Assembly (NCBI GenBank): GCA_009693235.1
Contig: SHXR01000005.1
Span: 1 to 64,000 of the forward strand
DNA length: 64,000 nt
Direction: 5' to 3'
DNA from: Betaproteobacteria bacterium
Lineage (GTDB): Bacteria; Pseudomonadota; Gammaproteobacteria; Burkholderiales; SG8-39
Part shown: positions 35,523 through 44,802 of the stretch, piece after piece
How positions within the stretch are numbered: position 1 is the stretch's first letter
How the letters are laid out: every line of letters starts with the position of its first letter
Translations under genes and position numbers: made by a program
Notes under the pieces: generated by a model
What the model was told of the DNA's origin: nothing
Seen by the model: only the letters and a program-made list of their open reading frames with translations
The model's database searches: none

Positions 35523-37151
35523 TTGCTCAGCACCGCTGGTATCACCCTGCAGTTCGGCGAAAAGCCGTTGTTTGAGAACGTCTCGGTCAAATTTGGTGGC
35601 GGCAATCGCTACGGCCTCATCGGGGCCAATGGCAGCGGCAAGTCCACCTTTATGCGTATTTTGGGCGGCGAGCTCGAGTCATCGGGTGGCAATGTTTCGC
35701 TCGATGCACACGAGCGCATTGGTAAGCTGCGCCAAGACCAGTTCGCGCATGAAGACGTTCGCGTCCTCGATGTCGTAATGATGGGGCATGCCGAGATGTG
35801 GGCCGCACGCGAAGAACGCGATGCCATCTACGACAATACCGATGCATCCGAAGAAGATTACCTGCGCGCCGCCGAACTGGAGGCGAAATTCGCCGAATAC
35901 GGTGGCTACACCGCCGAGGCGCGCGCCGCTCAATTGCTGATCGGCGTCGGCATTCCGATCGAGCAGCATGAAGGCCCGATGAGCGCGGTGGCACCCGGCT
36001 GGAAGCTGCGCGTGCTCTTGGCCCAGGCGCTGTTCTCCGATCCGGATGTGCTCCTCTTGGACGAGCCGACCAACAACCTCGATATCGCAACCATCCGCTG
36101 GTTGGAAGACGTGCTCAACGATCGCGCGAGCACCATGATCATCATCTCGCATGACCGGCATTTTCTGAATGCGGTGTGCACCCACATGGCCGATCTCGAC
36201 TACGGCCAGATCCGCGTATACCCAGGCAGCTACGACGACTACATGCTCGCCTCCACGCAAGCACGTGCGCAGCTGGTCGCCGCCAATTCGAAGGCCAAGG
36301 AACGTGTCACCGAGCTGCAGGAATTCGTGCGGCGGTTCTCGGCGAACAAATCGAAGGCCCGGCAGGCGACCTCGCGGCAAAAAATGATCGAGAAAATAGA
36401 GATCACCGATATCAAACCCTCCAGCCGTCAGTATCCGTATATTCGCTTTGACATCGATGAGAAAGCGATGCCGCGCCGGCTCGCGGTGGAAACAAAAGGG
36501 CTCCGAAAGGCCTACGATCACACCATCTTTTCTGGTGTCGATCTCGCGATAGAAGCAGGCGAAAAGGTTGCCATCATCGGCCCGAACGGCATCGGCAAAA
36601 CTACGCTCCTCATGTGTCTGGCCGGCCACGTTGCGCCCGATGCGGGTACCGTCGTGTGGGCGGAGAAGGCGACGCTCGGCCTTTGCTTGCAGGAACACAC
36701 CGCCGACTTCACTGACGACATGCTGCTTACCGAATGGATGGGCCAATGGAAAGGCGCCCAGCACGATGATCAGATCGTGCGCGCCACCTTGGGCCGACTG
36801 CTCTTCTCGGGCGATGAAACCAAGAAATCGGTGAAAGTGATCTCGGGCGGTGAAGAACGCCGCATGATCTTCGGCCAGCTCACGCTGCAACAACCGAACG
36901 TGATGCTGATGGACGAGCCGACCAATCACCTCGATATGGAATCGATCGAATCGCTCAACACAGCGCTTGAGAAATTCAAGGGCACCTTGATCTTCGTGAG
37001 CCATGACCGGGAGTTCGTGTCATCGCTCGCCACACGCATCATCGACATGCAACCGGCCACGCTCACCGGCAAGAAGAACGAAACATCTGCGCGCATCATC
37101 GATTTTCGGGGCACATACGAAGAGTATTTGACCAGCCAGGGCGTCGCGTAG
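35523..37151 (+). CDS. ABC-F family ATPase (YbiT-like)
   Basis: 542 residues with two ATPase domains and no membrane segments, the ABC-F arrangement that acts on stalled or initiating ribosomes. Domain 1: Walker [10 protein letters not shown], signature region [16 protein letters not shown] (no LSGGQ, as usual for this subgroup), Walker [14 protein letters not shown] basic linker with [27 protein letters not shown] follows. Domain 2: [29 protein letters not shown]. The TTG start at 35523 fits the family start [20 protein letters not shown] and has GGAG five bases upstream. Confidence 0.92.
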   Translation: MLSTAGITLQFGEKPLFENVSVKFGGGNRYGLIGANGSGKSTFMRILGGELESSGGNVSLDAHERIGKLRQDQFAHEDVRVLDVVMMGHAEMWAAREERDAIYDNTDASEEDYLRAAELEAKFAEYGGYTAEARAAQLLIGVGIPIEQHEGPMSAVAPGWKLRVLLAQALFSDPDVLLLDEPTNNLDIATIRWLEDVLNDRASTMIIISHDRHFLNAVCTHMADLDYGQIRVYPGSYDDYMLASTQARAQLVAANSKAKERVTELQEFVRRFSANKSKARQATSRQKMIEKIEITDIKPSSRQYPYIRFDIDEKAMPRRLAVETKGLRKAYDHTIFSGVDLAIEAGEKVAIIGPNGIGKTTLLMCLAGHVAPDAGTVVWAEKATLGLCLQEHTADFTDDMLLTEWMGQWKGAQHDDQIVRATLGRLLFSGDETKKSVKVISGGEERRMIFGQLTLQQPNVMLMDEPTNHLDMESIESLNTALEKFKGTLIFVSHDREFVSSLATRIIDMQPATLTGKKNETSARIIDFRGTYEEYLTSQGVA

Positions 37152-37161
37152 CGGCGACCAA

Positions 37162-38130
37162 TCAATCCGCCTTCATCCCGGTTTCCTTCACGACCCGCGC
37201 CCACTTCTCGGTCTCGTTGCGCACGTAGGCTGAAAATTCCGCGCGCTTCAGAATGAGTGGATCCATCGCTTGTCCGGCAAATTGGGCTTTGAGTTCGCTA
37301 TTGGCAAGGACTTGATTCATCGCCACGCTCAATCGATCGACGATCTCGCTTGGCAATCCGGCCGGACCAAGCAAGCCGAACCAGACAGTCGTCTCGAACC
37401 CGGGTAGGCCCGCTTCGATAACAGTCGGCAGATCCGGCGCAGCCGCCGCCCGCTCACGGCTCGTCGATGCCAATGCTCGCAGCGTGCCCGCTTTGATTTG
37501 CGGTAGAACCGTCGATGCCGGCGAAAACATCAGCGCAACCCGACCTGCGAGCAGATCAGTCACCGCTTGCGGGCTGCCTTTGTATGGAACGTGAACGAGT
37601 TTCGTGCCGGTCATCAGGTTGAACAGCTCGGCCGAAAGATGCGCGGACGTGCCATTGCCCGAAGAGGCGTACAGAATCTCCCCGGGTTTCGATTTACCCA
37701 GCGCGACCAGCTCTTGCACCGATCGCGCCGCCACGCTTGGATGCACGACCAAGAGATGCGGCAAGGTGACGAGCCCTGATACTGGCACGAGATCCTTAAG
37801 AAAATCAAACGGGAGATTCTTCTGCAGGCTGGCGTTGATGGCGTTGGCGATGGAAGCGACGAACAGCGTGTAGCCATCAGCAGGGGCCCGCGCGACGAAT
37901 TCGGCCGCGATATTGCTACCGGCACCGACACGATTCTCGACCAGGATCGGCTGGCCAAGGATCTCTGACAGACGTGGGATAACGAGCCTGCCCGCCACAT
38001 CGACCGCACTACCCGGCCCAAAGCCGACGACGAATCTCAACGGGCGGGACGGATAGGCACTCTGTGCCGCGGCGCCGATGCTGAGCAGTGCCGCAAGGAG
38101 CCCGACGCCGAACGCGATGCATGCTTGCAT
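37162..38130 (-). CDS. TctC/Bug-family binding protein
   Basis: 322 residues from the ATG at 38130, which has GGGAG seven bases upstream; the ORF-track start lies inside the divergent gene. Signal peptide ends LSIGAAAQ. Motifs: YPSRPLRFVVGFGPGSAVDVAGRLV (GPGSAVD in place of AGGxxD), VENRVGAGSNIAAEFVARAPADGYTLF, LVHVPYKGSPQAVTDLLAGRVALM. Divergent from the GlcG-like/ABM/MetE-like operon over 54 bases, and probably coregulated with it. Confidence 0.92.
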   Translation of the reverse strand: MQACIAFGVGLLAALLSIGAAAQSAYPSRPLRFVVGFGPGSAVDVAGRLVIPRLSEILGQPILVENRVGAGSNIAAEFVARAPADGYTLFVASIANAINASLQKNLPFDFLKDLVPVSGLVTLPHLLVVHPSVAARSVQELVALGKSKPGEILYASSGNGTSAHLSAELFNLMTGTKLVHVPYKGSPQAVTDLLAGRVALMFSPASTVLPQIKAGTLRALASTSRERAAAAPDLPTVIEAGLPGFETTVWFGLLGPAGLPSEIVDRLSVAMNQVLANSELKAQFAGQAMDPLILKRAEFSAYVRNETEKWARVVKETGMKAD

Positions 38131-38184
38131 ACTGTGTCTCCCAAGTAGAATCCGCTTAGCCTCTTTAACAAGGACGATACCACC

Positions 38185-38709
38185 ATGGCGAAGCTGCGAG
38201 CGATCGAGTGCCGCGCTTTCATCAATGCAGTGAGCGACAAGGCCTGGGCGATGGGTGTGCCGGTGTCGATCGCGGTGGTCAATGCCGAGGGCCATCTCAT
38301 CGCGCTGGAACGCATGGACGACGCCGGCTTCATCACCGCCGACATCGCGCGCGCAAAAGCCTTCACGGTCGCCGCGTTCCGTTCGATGAGTCCGCGATTT
38401 CCGGACGGCCTCGTCATCCAGCAATGGTTCAAGGAGCGCAATCCGCAGATGCTGCTGAATCTGTCCGCACTCACCAACGGGCAGGTGGTCGTGTCAGGCG
38501 GCAGCGCACCGATTTTCAAGGGCGACGAACTGGCCGGCGCCTACGGTGTAAGCGGCGGCACCTCCGACCAGGACGAAGTGATGGCCAACCACGCACGCGC
38601 GTTGGTCGGTTGGGCACATCTGAAAGAACACGACGACACACCCGAAGACGTGAAAGCACACATCAACGCGATCTACGCTAACGTAGGGCTTGGCAACACC
38701 CACCTATAA
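38185..38709 (+). CDS. GlcG/HbpS-like heme-binding family protein
   Basis: 174 residues of the DUF336 family. Markers: AWAMGVPVSIAVVNAEGHLIALERMDDAGF and ADIARAKAFTVAAFR in the first half, then GGSAPIFKGDELAGAYGVSGGTSDQDEVMANHA. GlcG is found with glycolate oxidase; other members bind heme or cobalamin, or accompany degradation operons with no known activity. First gene of a three-gene operon (17 and 12 bases between genes) opposite a TctC gene. Confidence 0.85.
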   Translation: MAKLRAIECRAFINAVSDKAWAMGVPVSIAVVNAEGHLIALERMDDAGFITADIARAKAFTVAAFRSMSPRFPDGLVIQQWFKERNPQMLLNLSALTNGQVVVSGGSAPIFKGDELAGAYGVSGGTSDQDEVMANHARALVGWAHLKEHDDTPEDVKAHINAIYANVGLGNTHL

Positions 38710-38726
38710 ACGAAAGGAGCAGCACC

Positions 38727-39035
38727 ATGAACGAGCATGTTTTGATTGTCGATTTCCAGGTAAAGCCGGAGCATCTCGACCGCTTCATGAAAATGATCGA
38801 TGAGAATGCCCGCGCCTCGGTCAAGAACGAACCGGGCTGCTCGCAGTTCGATGTCACCCGCGCCAACAACGATCCGTGCCACGTCATGCTGTACGAGGTC
38901 TATGCCAATGAAGATGCCTTCAAATCGCATATGACCTATGCGCACACCAAGACATTCCTTGACGCCGCCAAAGAAATGGTCGCAAAACCGCCCGCCGCGA
39001 CGTTCCTCACCCGCACCACGGCCGCATCAAAGTAA
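38727..39035 (+). CDS. Antibiotic biosynthesis monooxygenase (ABM) domain protein
   Basis: 102 residues, one ferredoxin-like ABM domain, with VLIVDFQVKPEHLDRFMKMIDENARASVKNEPGCSQFDV and VMLYEVYANEDAFKSHMTYAHTK. These cofactor-free enzymes (YgiN-like) oxidise quinols or small aromatics, or simply bind them. GAAAGGAG precedes the ATG. It lies between a GlcG-like and a MetE-like gene, so the three probably act on one compound. Confidence 0.85.
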   Translation: MNEHVLIVDFQVKPEHLDRFMKMIDENARASVKNEPGCSQFDVTRANNDPCHVMLYEVYANEDAFKSHMTYAHTKTFLDAAKEMVAKPPAATFLTRTTAASK

Positions 39036-39047
39036 GGCAGCATTTTC

Positions 39048-40220
39048 ATGCTCACCGTCACGAAAGATCGGCCGCTCCTCACCACTATTACCGGATCCCT
39101 GCCGCGTCCGGCCTGGTTCAACGGCAATCTGCTCGGGCGGCCATTCTCGGTAGTCACCACCGAACTTGGCTATCGCGAGCAATACACCGACGCGGTGCAG
39201 TCGTATCTGGCGGACCAGACCCGCGCGGGGCTTGATCTGCTTACAGACGGTGACGCACGCTGTGACTGCGATATGGGTGGGCGATCGTGGTTTGGCTATC
39301 CGGCCGAGCGTCTGGAAGGCGTGACGGGTTTTCATGTCGCCCGGGGCAACACGCCCTCCAGTCGCGACAAGGTGCCAGGTGATCTGATGTTCGAAGTCAT
39401 CGAGGCGCGCGTGTTGCCGAAGGTGACCGGCCCCATTAAGCGCGGCCCACTGGAATACGCGCGCATCTGGAAAACGGCGCAGCGATTGACGAGGAAGCCG
39501 GTGAAGTTCGGGGCGATCTGTGCGCAGGTATTGACGAGCGGGCTGCACAATGCGTACTACAAAGATCGCCGCTCGTTGCTCATGGATATGTCCATTGCGA
39601 TGAACGAAGAGCTCAACGAGCTGGCCGATGCGGGCTGCCTAGTCATCCAAGTGGAAGAGCCCTCGATCCACGGCACGGTGGGCATCGTCGATGATCGCGA
39701 ATGGACCGGCGATTTTCTGGTCGAGGCCTTCAATCGCGAAGTGAATGGCCTGCGCAACAAAACCGAAGTGTGGTGCCACTCCTGCTGGGGCAATCCGGCT
39801 GCTCAACGCACCGAAACCGTTGCGCGGAGCTACCAAGCCGCGCTGCCTTTCTTCAATCGCCTGGATGCGGATGTCCTCACATTCGAAGCCGCCGACAATG
39901 GTGGCGCGGATCTTGAAGCCATCGGCAAAGAGATCGCTGCTGACAAGAAAATATGCATCGGCGTGATCAGCCATCGCACGCTACAAGTCGAGCGGCCCGA
40001 TGAAGTTGCGGCGCTGATCCGCAAAGCCCTCCAGCATATTCGTCCGGAGCGGTTAATCGTGAGTACCGATTGTGGATTCGGCCGCCAGGGCATGAGCCGG
40101 TTGCATGCGTTCTACAAAATGGTGTCGCTGGTGCGGGGCACGAATGTCGTGCGCAAAGAGTTGGGACTGCCGGTGGCCGATGTGCTCGCGGCGGATCCGA
40201 AGGGGGCGTTGATCGGGTAG
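39048..40220 (+). CDS. MetE-like (cobalamin-independent methionine synthase II) protein
   Basis: 390 residues with only the C-terminal catalytic barrel of MetE. Zinc ligands are His and Cys in VWCHSCWGN, Glu in LTFEAAD and Cys in STDCGFGRQG; TITGSLPRPAWF near the start and LLTDGDARCD are also family positions. No N-terminal MetE half. The paralog at 17.7 kb has a different set of motif variants (HFCRGN, PQCGFSS), so these are separate subfamilies. Third gene of the GlcG-like/ABM operon. A methyl- or other C1-transfer step on the imported substrate is a reasonable inference, not shown. Confidence 0.85.
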   Translation: MLTVTKDRPLLTTITGSLPRPAWFNGNLLGRPFSVVTTELGYREQYTDAVQSYLADQTRAGLDLLTDGDARCDCDMGGRSWFGYPAERLEGVTGFHVARGNTPSSRDKVPGDLMFEVIEARVLPKVTGPIKRGPLEYARIWKTAQRLTRKPVKFGAICAQVLTSGLHNAYYKDRRSLLMDMSIAMNEELNELADAGCLVIQVEEPSIHGTVGIVDDREWTGDFLVEAFNREVNGLRNKTEVWCHSCWGNPAAQRTETVARSYQAALPFFNRLDADVLTFEAADNGGADLEAIGKEIAADKKICIGVISHRTLQVERPDEVAALIRKALQHIRPERLIVSTDCGFGRQGMSRLHAFYKMVSLVRGTNVVRKELGLPVADVLAADPKGALIG

Positions 40221-40228
40221 ATATCCTC

Positions 40229-41428
40229 TTAAGGTGGTGTTGACTCGAGCTTGAGGTCAATCAGCTCGCGCAATGGCAGTGCGGTGATGCGCTCACCCAA
40301 TGGGTAGCGGGTGGACCCCGGATACACGACCCACAAATGCGCGAGCGCGAGATCGTTCAATGCGATGTGCATCGATTTGGCCGTCGTTGGCGCATCGGTG
40401 CATTTGAATTCGAATCCCCATCGTTTGCCTTTGCGCATCAGCATGAGATCCAGCTCGGCGCCGCGCTGTGTACTCCAGAACCATGCATCGCGCTCGCCGA
40501 ATTTCAAGAATGTCTGTTCGAGCGCAAAGCCTTCCCAGCTTGCTCCGTAACGAGGATGCGAGCGCAAAGCGGACATATCATCGATGCCAAGCAAATGATG
40601 CAAAAGCCCGCTATCACGTAGGTAGATTTTTGGTGACTTGGTCTGGCGCTTGCCGAGGTTTTCATGCCACGGCTGGAGCACCCGAATCATGAAGGTACCG
40701 GCAAGGAGGTCGCGATAGTGATTCACCGCAGCAGGGCCGACCGACATCGCACGACCGAGTTCCGCGCCATTCCAGACCTGCCCGTGATAGTGAGCGAGCA
40801 TGGCCCAGAACCTTCCCAGCGTTGCGGCCGGCACCCGCACACCTAACGCGGGGATATCGCGTTCGAGAAAGGTTTGTCGGAAGCCTTCGTGCCAACGACC
40901 CGCGGCGGCTATAGACTGCGCAAGGTATGCCCGCGGAAAGCCACCGCGCAGCCAGAGTCGGTCCTGCTCGGCCACACCCACTTCCGCCAGGGAAAATCCC
41001 GCAACCGGGACAAACTGCGCTCTGCCCGCCAACGATTCCGCGGCGCCACGAACCAAATCCGGCGCCGCACTACCGAGTGGGAGAAAGATCGCTTTTCGCA
41101 CCGGGTCATCACAAAGAGGACGCAGCGCGCTAAAGAGCGCCGGTAACCGCTGCACCTCGTCGATCACGACCAGTCCTTTGGCATCGGCCAATGTCAGCTC
41201 CGGGGTGTGTTCCAGCGCGGTCCGACCGGCCGCTCGCTCCAGATCGAAGACGGTTGCCCCGCCAAATTGTTCTGCAATCTGTCCGGCCAGCGTAGTCTTG
41301 CCAACTTGCCGCGCGCCCAAGAGCACCACGACCGGCGACTCCTGAAGACGGATCAGGACTTCGGCAACCAGGCTGGAACGGGCAATAGTTTGTTGTATAT
41401 CGATGGATAGTAGATCGACATACAACAA
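40229..41428 (-). CDS. AAA-family ATPase with DUF4143 domain
   Basis: 399 residues: P-loop GARQVGKTT near residue 38, Walker B LVVIDEVQRLP near residue 85, and a C-terminal DUF4143 half with RDSGLLHHLLGI, WEGFALEQTFLKFG and a nuclease-like LDLMLMRKGKRWGFEFKCTD (D...ExK pattern). Such ATPases are widespread, mobile between genomes, and of unknown function; some neighbours are toxin-antitoxin genes but none is here. The start is a TTG at 41428 within an inverted repeat; no good RBS is visible. Confidence 0.85.
   Translation of the reverse strand: MLYVDLLSIDIQQTIARSSLVAEVLIRLQESPVVVLLGARQVGKTTLAGQIAEQFGGATVFDLERAAGRTALEHTPELTLADAKGLVVIDEVQRLPALFSALRPLCDDPVRKAIFLPLGSAAPDLVRGAAESLAGRAQFVPVAGFSLAEVGVAEQDRLWLRGGFPRAYLAQSIAAAGRWHEGFRQTFLERDIPALGVRVPAATLGRFWAMLAHYHGQVWNGAELGRAMSVGPAAVNHYRDLLAGTFMIRVLQPWHENLGKRQTKSPKIYLRDSGLLHHLLGIDDMSALRSHPRYGASWEGFALEQTFLKFGERDAWFWSTQRGAELDLMLMRKGKRWGFEFKCTDAPTTAKSMHIALNDLALAHLWVVYPGSTRYPLGERITALPLRELIDLKLESTPP
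41390..41428. promoter_or_regulatory. Inverted repeat over the ATPase gene start
   Basis: TTGTTGTAT-A-TCGAT and its near-exact inverse ATCGA-C-ATACAACAA span 39 bases around an 11-base centre, covering the proposed TTG start and first codons. It could be an operator for self-repression or a translation-blocking hairpin. Confidence 0.45.
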
Positions 41429-41470
41429 TTATCAAGAACCCTTTAGATCACGTAGACGCCGGCGCAGGTG

Positions 41471-42451
41471 CTAATCCACCCGCGCCCCCGACGCCTGAAT
41501 CACCTTCGCCCACTTCGCGATTTCTGTCTTGATGTGCTGCGCGAATTGCTCTCGTGATCCACCCGCGGGTACGAGCCCATCTTCTTGCATGCGCGCACGC
41601 ATCTCCGCGCTATGCATGATCTTGCCGACATGACCGTTCAATAACGCGAGGATGTCGGCAGGCGTCCCGGTCGGGGCCAGGAGCCCATACCATTGCGATG
41701 ATTCGTATCCTGGGAGCCCGGACTCCGCCATCGTCGGCAACTCGGGCATCGCGGGAAGGCGCTGCAGACTCGTCACTGCGAGTGCACGCAGTTTTCCCAT
41801 CGCCACATGCTGACCGGCATTGATCGCCGGCAAGAACATCACCGGCACCTCGCCGCTCAATAGCCCAACCATTGCAGGGGCCGATCCGCGATAGGGAATA
41901 TGGACGAGCTGGACACCTGCCATCTGATTGAACAATTCGCCGGCAAGATGCGGCGTGCTGCCGCTCCCTGCCCCGGCGAATCCGATCTCTCCTGGTTTCG
42001 ATTTGGCTAAGGCGATCAACTCACGGACCGATTTCGCAGGGATCGACGGATGCACGACCAACACGTTGGGCCCCAATGCCATCAACGCGATCGGCTCGAA
42101 ATCCTTGATCGGATCGTAGGGCACCTTCTTGTAGAGACTTGGATTGGTAACATAGCCCGCGCCAGTGAAGAGCAGCGTGTAGCCATCCGCCGCCGCCTTC
42201 GCAACGATCTCGGTCCCGATATTGCCGTTCGCGCCACTGCGATTCTCGATCACGAACGAGCCGCCGGCATGCTTGGTGAGTTGTTGCGCTAACAATCGAC
42301 CCGCCGTATCGACGCCGCCGCCTGCCGGAAACGGGACGATGAGTTTGACCGGACCACGCGGATAGTTCTGCCCCTGCGCCCCACCGATCGCAAGGCCCAA
42401 CACGATGAGCCCGAATGCAAGCACACTTCCATAACGAATCGACATGCTCAC
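41471..42451 (-). CDS. TctC/Bug-family binding protein
   Basis: 326 residues with signal peptide ending IGGAQGQ. Motifs: YPRGPVKLIVPFPAGGGVDTAGRLL, IENRSGANGNIGTEIVAKAAADGYTLL, LVHIPYRGSAPAMVGLLSGEVPVM. It starts in a four-base overlap (ATGA) with the end of the molybdopterin oxidase gene, so the binding protein and the oxidase are coupled. Confidence 0.92.
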   Translation of the reverse strand: MSMSIRYGSVLAFGLIVLGLAIGGAQGQNYPRGPVKLIVPFPAGGGVDTAGRLLAQQLTKHAGGSFVIENRSGANGNIGTEIVAKAAADGYTLLFTGAGYVTNPSLYKKVPYDPIKDFEPIALMALGPNVLVVHPSIPAKSVRELIALAKSKPGEIGFAGAGSGSTPHLAGELFNQMAGVQLVHIPYRGSAPAMVGLLSGEVPVMFLPAINAGQHVAMGKLRALAVTSLQRLPAMPELPTMAESGLPGYESSQWYGLLAPTGTPADILALLNGHVGKIMHSAEMRARMQEDGLVPAGGSREQFAQHIKTEIAKWAKVIQASGARVD

Positions 42452-44802
42452 TTTCCAAATGGATTCGCGCCCGTAGCACGAATCCTGCGCCAGATCGATT
42501 CTGAAGTGATCGGCATTGGGATATCGCGGACGCCAAACGGGGCGAGTGCGTTGACGACCGCGTTCACGATTACACCCAGCGCAGGCGTGGTGCCACCTTC
42601 GCCACCTGCCTTGATGCCGAACGGATTGGTCGGCGATAGCACTTCGACGATCTCCGTTTCGAACATCGGCAACTGATCAGCACGCGGCAATACGTAGTCC
42701 ATGAGCGATCCGCACAACGGCTGTCCGGACTGCGGGTCAACGAAACATTGTTCCCAGAGCGCTTGACCGACGCCTTGCGCAATCCCTCCGTGCGTCTGAC
42801 CATGCACGATCATCGGATTAATGCAGCGGCCGACATCATCGACGGCCGCGTAACGCGTCAACGTCAGGGCGCCGGTTTCCGGATCGATCTCGCATTCGCA
42901 GATCGCACAACCATTCGGGAATACCGGATCATGCATTTCATTGTCGGCAATGGTGGCAAGCCTTGCAGCCGGATCGCGCGCGGCGCTCTCCCGTGCCAAA
43001 CTGAGAAAGTCGATTCGCCGGTCGGTGCCGATCACATTGAAATGCGCATCCTTGAATTCGATCTCGGCGGCATTCACTTCGAACAAAGCGGCCGCGAGTG
43101 CCTTGCCCTGCTCAATCAAATCGCGCCCGCCGATCGACATCACCGTCGCCGCATGACGCATCGAGCGTCCGGAGTGCGAACCACCGCCGATGCTCACGAT
43201 GTCGGTGTCACCCATCATGATGTCCACCGCATCGAGCGGCACGCCGAGCAGCGACGCCACCACTTGCGCGAAGCTGGTCTCATGACCCTGCCCGCTTGGT
43301 TGTGTCCCAATCACCACGCGCACCCGCCCCTCAGGCAAGACCGCCATTTCCGCCCGCTCGCGTGGCGCACCGATGGATGACTCGACATAGTGCGCGAGGC
43401 CACGGCCCAACAATCGCCCGCGTGACCGCGCCTCGGACTTGCGCTTTGCAAAACCTTCCCAATCGGCGATGCGCATGGCAAGCGTCATGTTCGTATCGTA
43501 GGTACCACTGTCATACTGTGATCCTACCGCGTTCGCATACGGCATCTGCGCAGGGGATACGAGATTGCGACGCCTGAGTTCGATCGGATCCATGCCGATC
43601 TTGGCGGCAGCCAGATCGACCATCCGCTCGATGGCGTAGGTCACTTCCGGGCGCCCGGAGCTGCGATAGGCCTGGGTGGACATCGTATTGGTAAACACCG
43701 AGCGACTGCGCAGGCTTGCGACAGGAATGTCGTACGACCCCGTGACCAATCCCGAACCTTTACCAAGCGGGGAAAGCGATACGCAGCGAGCCCCTGCATT
43801 CGAAAGATTGGCGGCGCGGAGTGCAAGAAATTTTCCATCGCGGTTCAAGGCGAGTTCTACATCGGTCACGAGGTCGCGACCCTGGTAATCACTGATGAAG
43901 GATTCCGAGCGCGCCGCCGTGTACTTGACCGGTCGCCCGAGTTTGCCCGTCGCCCACAGCACCAACCCGAACTCGACGAACACCCGATTGCGCGAGCCGA
44001 AATTGCCACCGACGTCATAGGAGAGCACGCGCAACCGATCCGGCTGGATACCAAGCACCTCGGCAAGCTCGCGCTTCTGTCGAACCGCTCCACCGCTGCC
44101 GGCATAAAGCGTGTAGCGGCCGGTGGCGGGGTCAAAGTCTGCTAATGCCGCGCGTGGCTCCATCGTCACCGCCGTCACACGCTGCGCGTGAAACGAAGCC
44201 GTCACCACATGGTCAGCCGCCGCGAAAGCGCGATCCGTCGCCTCGCGATCGCCAAACCACGTCTCGACGAATACGTTGTCCGGTGCTTCATTCCATAAGC
44301 GGGGCGCATCGGGCAGGACGGCCTTGCGGGAGTCGATCACCCACGGCAACTCGGCGTACTCGACATCGACCAGTTCAGCTGCCTCCATTGCAATGGCTCG
44401 CGATTCGGCCACGACCATCGCCACCGCTTCGCCGACATGGCGCGCTTTATCATGCGGCAGCAAGACATGCGGCCCAATGAACACCGCGCGACCCGCGGGC
44501 GGGGTGAGCTTCATGTCGTACTTGGTTTGCGGGAACGGGCTGTGCGGGATGGCGCCCAAGCGATCACCGCGGCAATCCTCGCCGGTGAAAACACCCAGTA
44601 CGCCGGGAAGGTGACGCGCCTGACTGGTATCGATACGCACGATGCGAGCATGCGGATACGGCGAACGAACCATCGCCGCGTAGACCTGCCCAGGTAGGGA
44701 AAAATCATCGGTAAATTTTCCTTGGCCAGTGAGAAGGCGGGCGTCTTCCTTGCGGACGACCGGGTCACCGACCACGCCTACGCTCAGATTTCGAACTGAC
44801 AA
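42448..44802 (-). CDS. Molybdopterin-binding subunit, xanthine dehydrogenase/CoxL family
   Basis: 784 residues, the size of the large molybdenum subunit. Markers: VGDPVVRKEDARLLTGQGKFTDD at the N-terminus, GGNFGSRNRVFVEF, AYRSSGRPEVTYAIERMVDLAA, GQGHETSFAQ and, near the C-terminus, KAGGEGGTTPALG carrying the catalytic Glu. The CoxL-specific Cys loop (AYRCSFR) is absent, so it is an aldehyde/N-heterocycle-type hydroxylase rather than CO dehydrogenase. The FAD and 2Fe-2S subunits normally encoded alongside are not in this window. TTG start at 44802 with GGAGG seven bases upstream. Confidence 0.88.
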   Translation of the reverse strand: MSVRNLSVGVVGDPVVRKEDARLLTGQGKFTDDFSLPGQVYAAMVRSPYPHARIVRIDTSQARHLPGVLGVFTGEDCRGDRLGAIPHSPFPQTKYDMKLTPPAGRAVFIGPHVLLPHDKARHVGEAVAMVVAESRAIAMEAAELVDVEYAELPWVIDSRKAVLPDAPRLWNEAPDNVFVETWFGDREATDRAFAAADHVVTASFHAQRVTAVTMEPRAALADFDPATGRYTLYAGSGGAVRQKRELAEVLGIQPDRLRVLSYDVGGNFGSRNRVFVEFGLVLWATGKLGRPVKYTAARSESFISDYQGRDLVTDVELALNRDGKFLALRAANLSNAGARCVSLSPLGKGSGLVTGSYDIPVASLRSRSVFTNTMSTQAYRSSGRPEVTYAIERMVDLAAAKIGMDPIELRRRNLVSPAQMPYANAVGSQYDSGTYDTNMTLAMRIADWEGFAKRKSEARSRGRLLGRGLAHYVESSIGAPRERAEMAVLPEGRVRVVIGTQPSGQGHETSFAQVVASLLGVPLDAVDIMMGDTDIVSIGGGSHSGRSMRHAATVMSIGGRDLIEQGKALAAALFEVNAAEIEFKDAHFNVIGTDRRIDFLSLARESAARDPAARLATIADNEMHDPVFPNGCAICECEIDPETGALTLTRYAAVDDVGRCINPMIVHGQTHGGIAQGVGQALWEQCFVDPQSGQPLCGSLMDYVLPRADQLPMFETEIVEVLSPTNPFGIKAGGEGGTTPALGVIVNAVVNALAPFGVRDIPMPITSESIWRRIRATGANPFGK

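Noticed and set aside
42448-44802. Carbon monoxide dehydrogenase large subunit (CoxL)
   Set aside because: The active-site loop reads AYRSSGRPE, without the Cys-containing form I CoxL loop.
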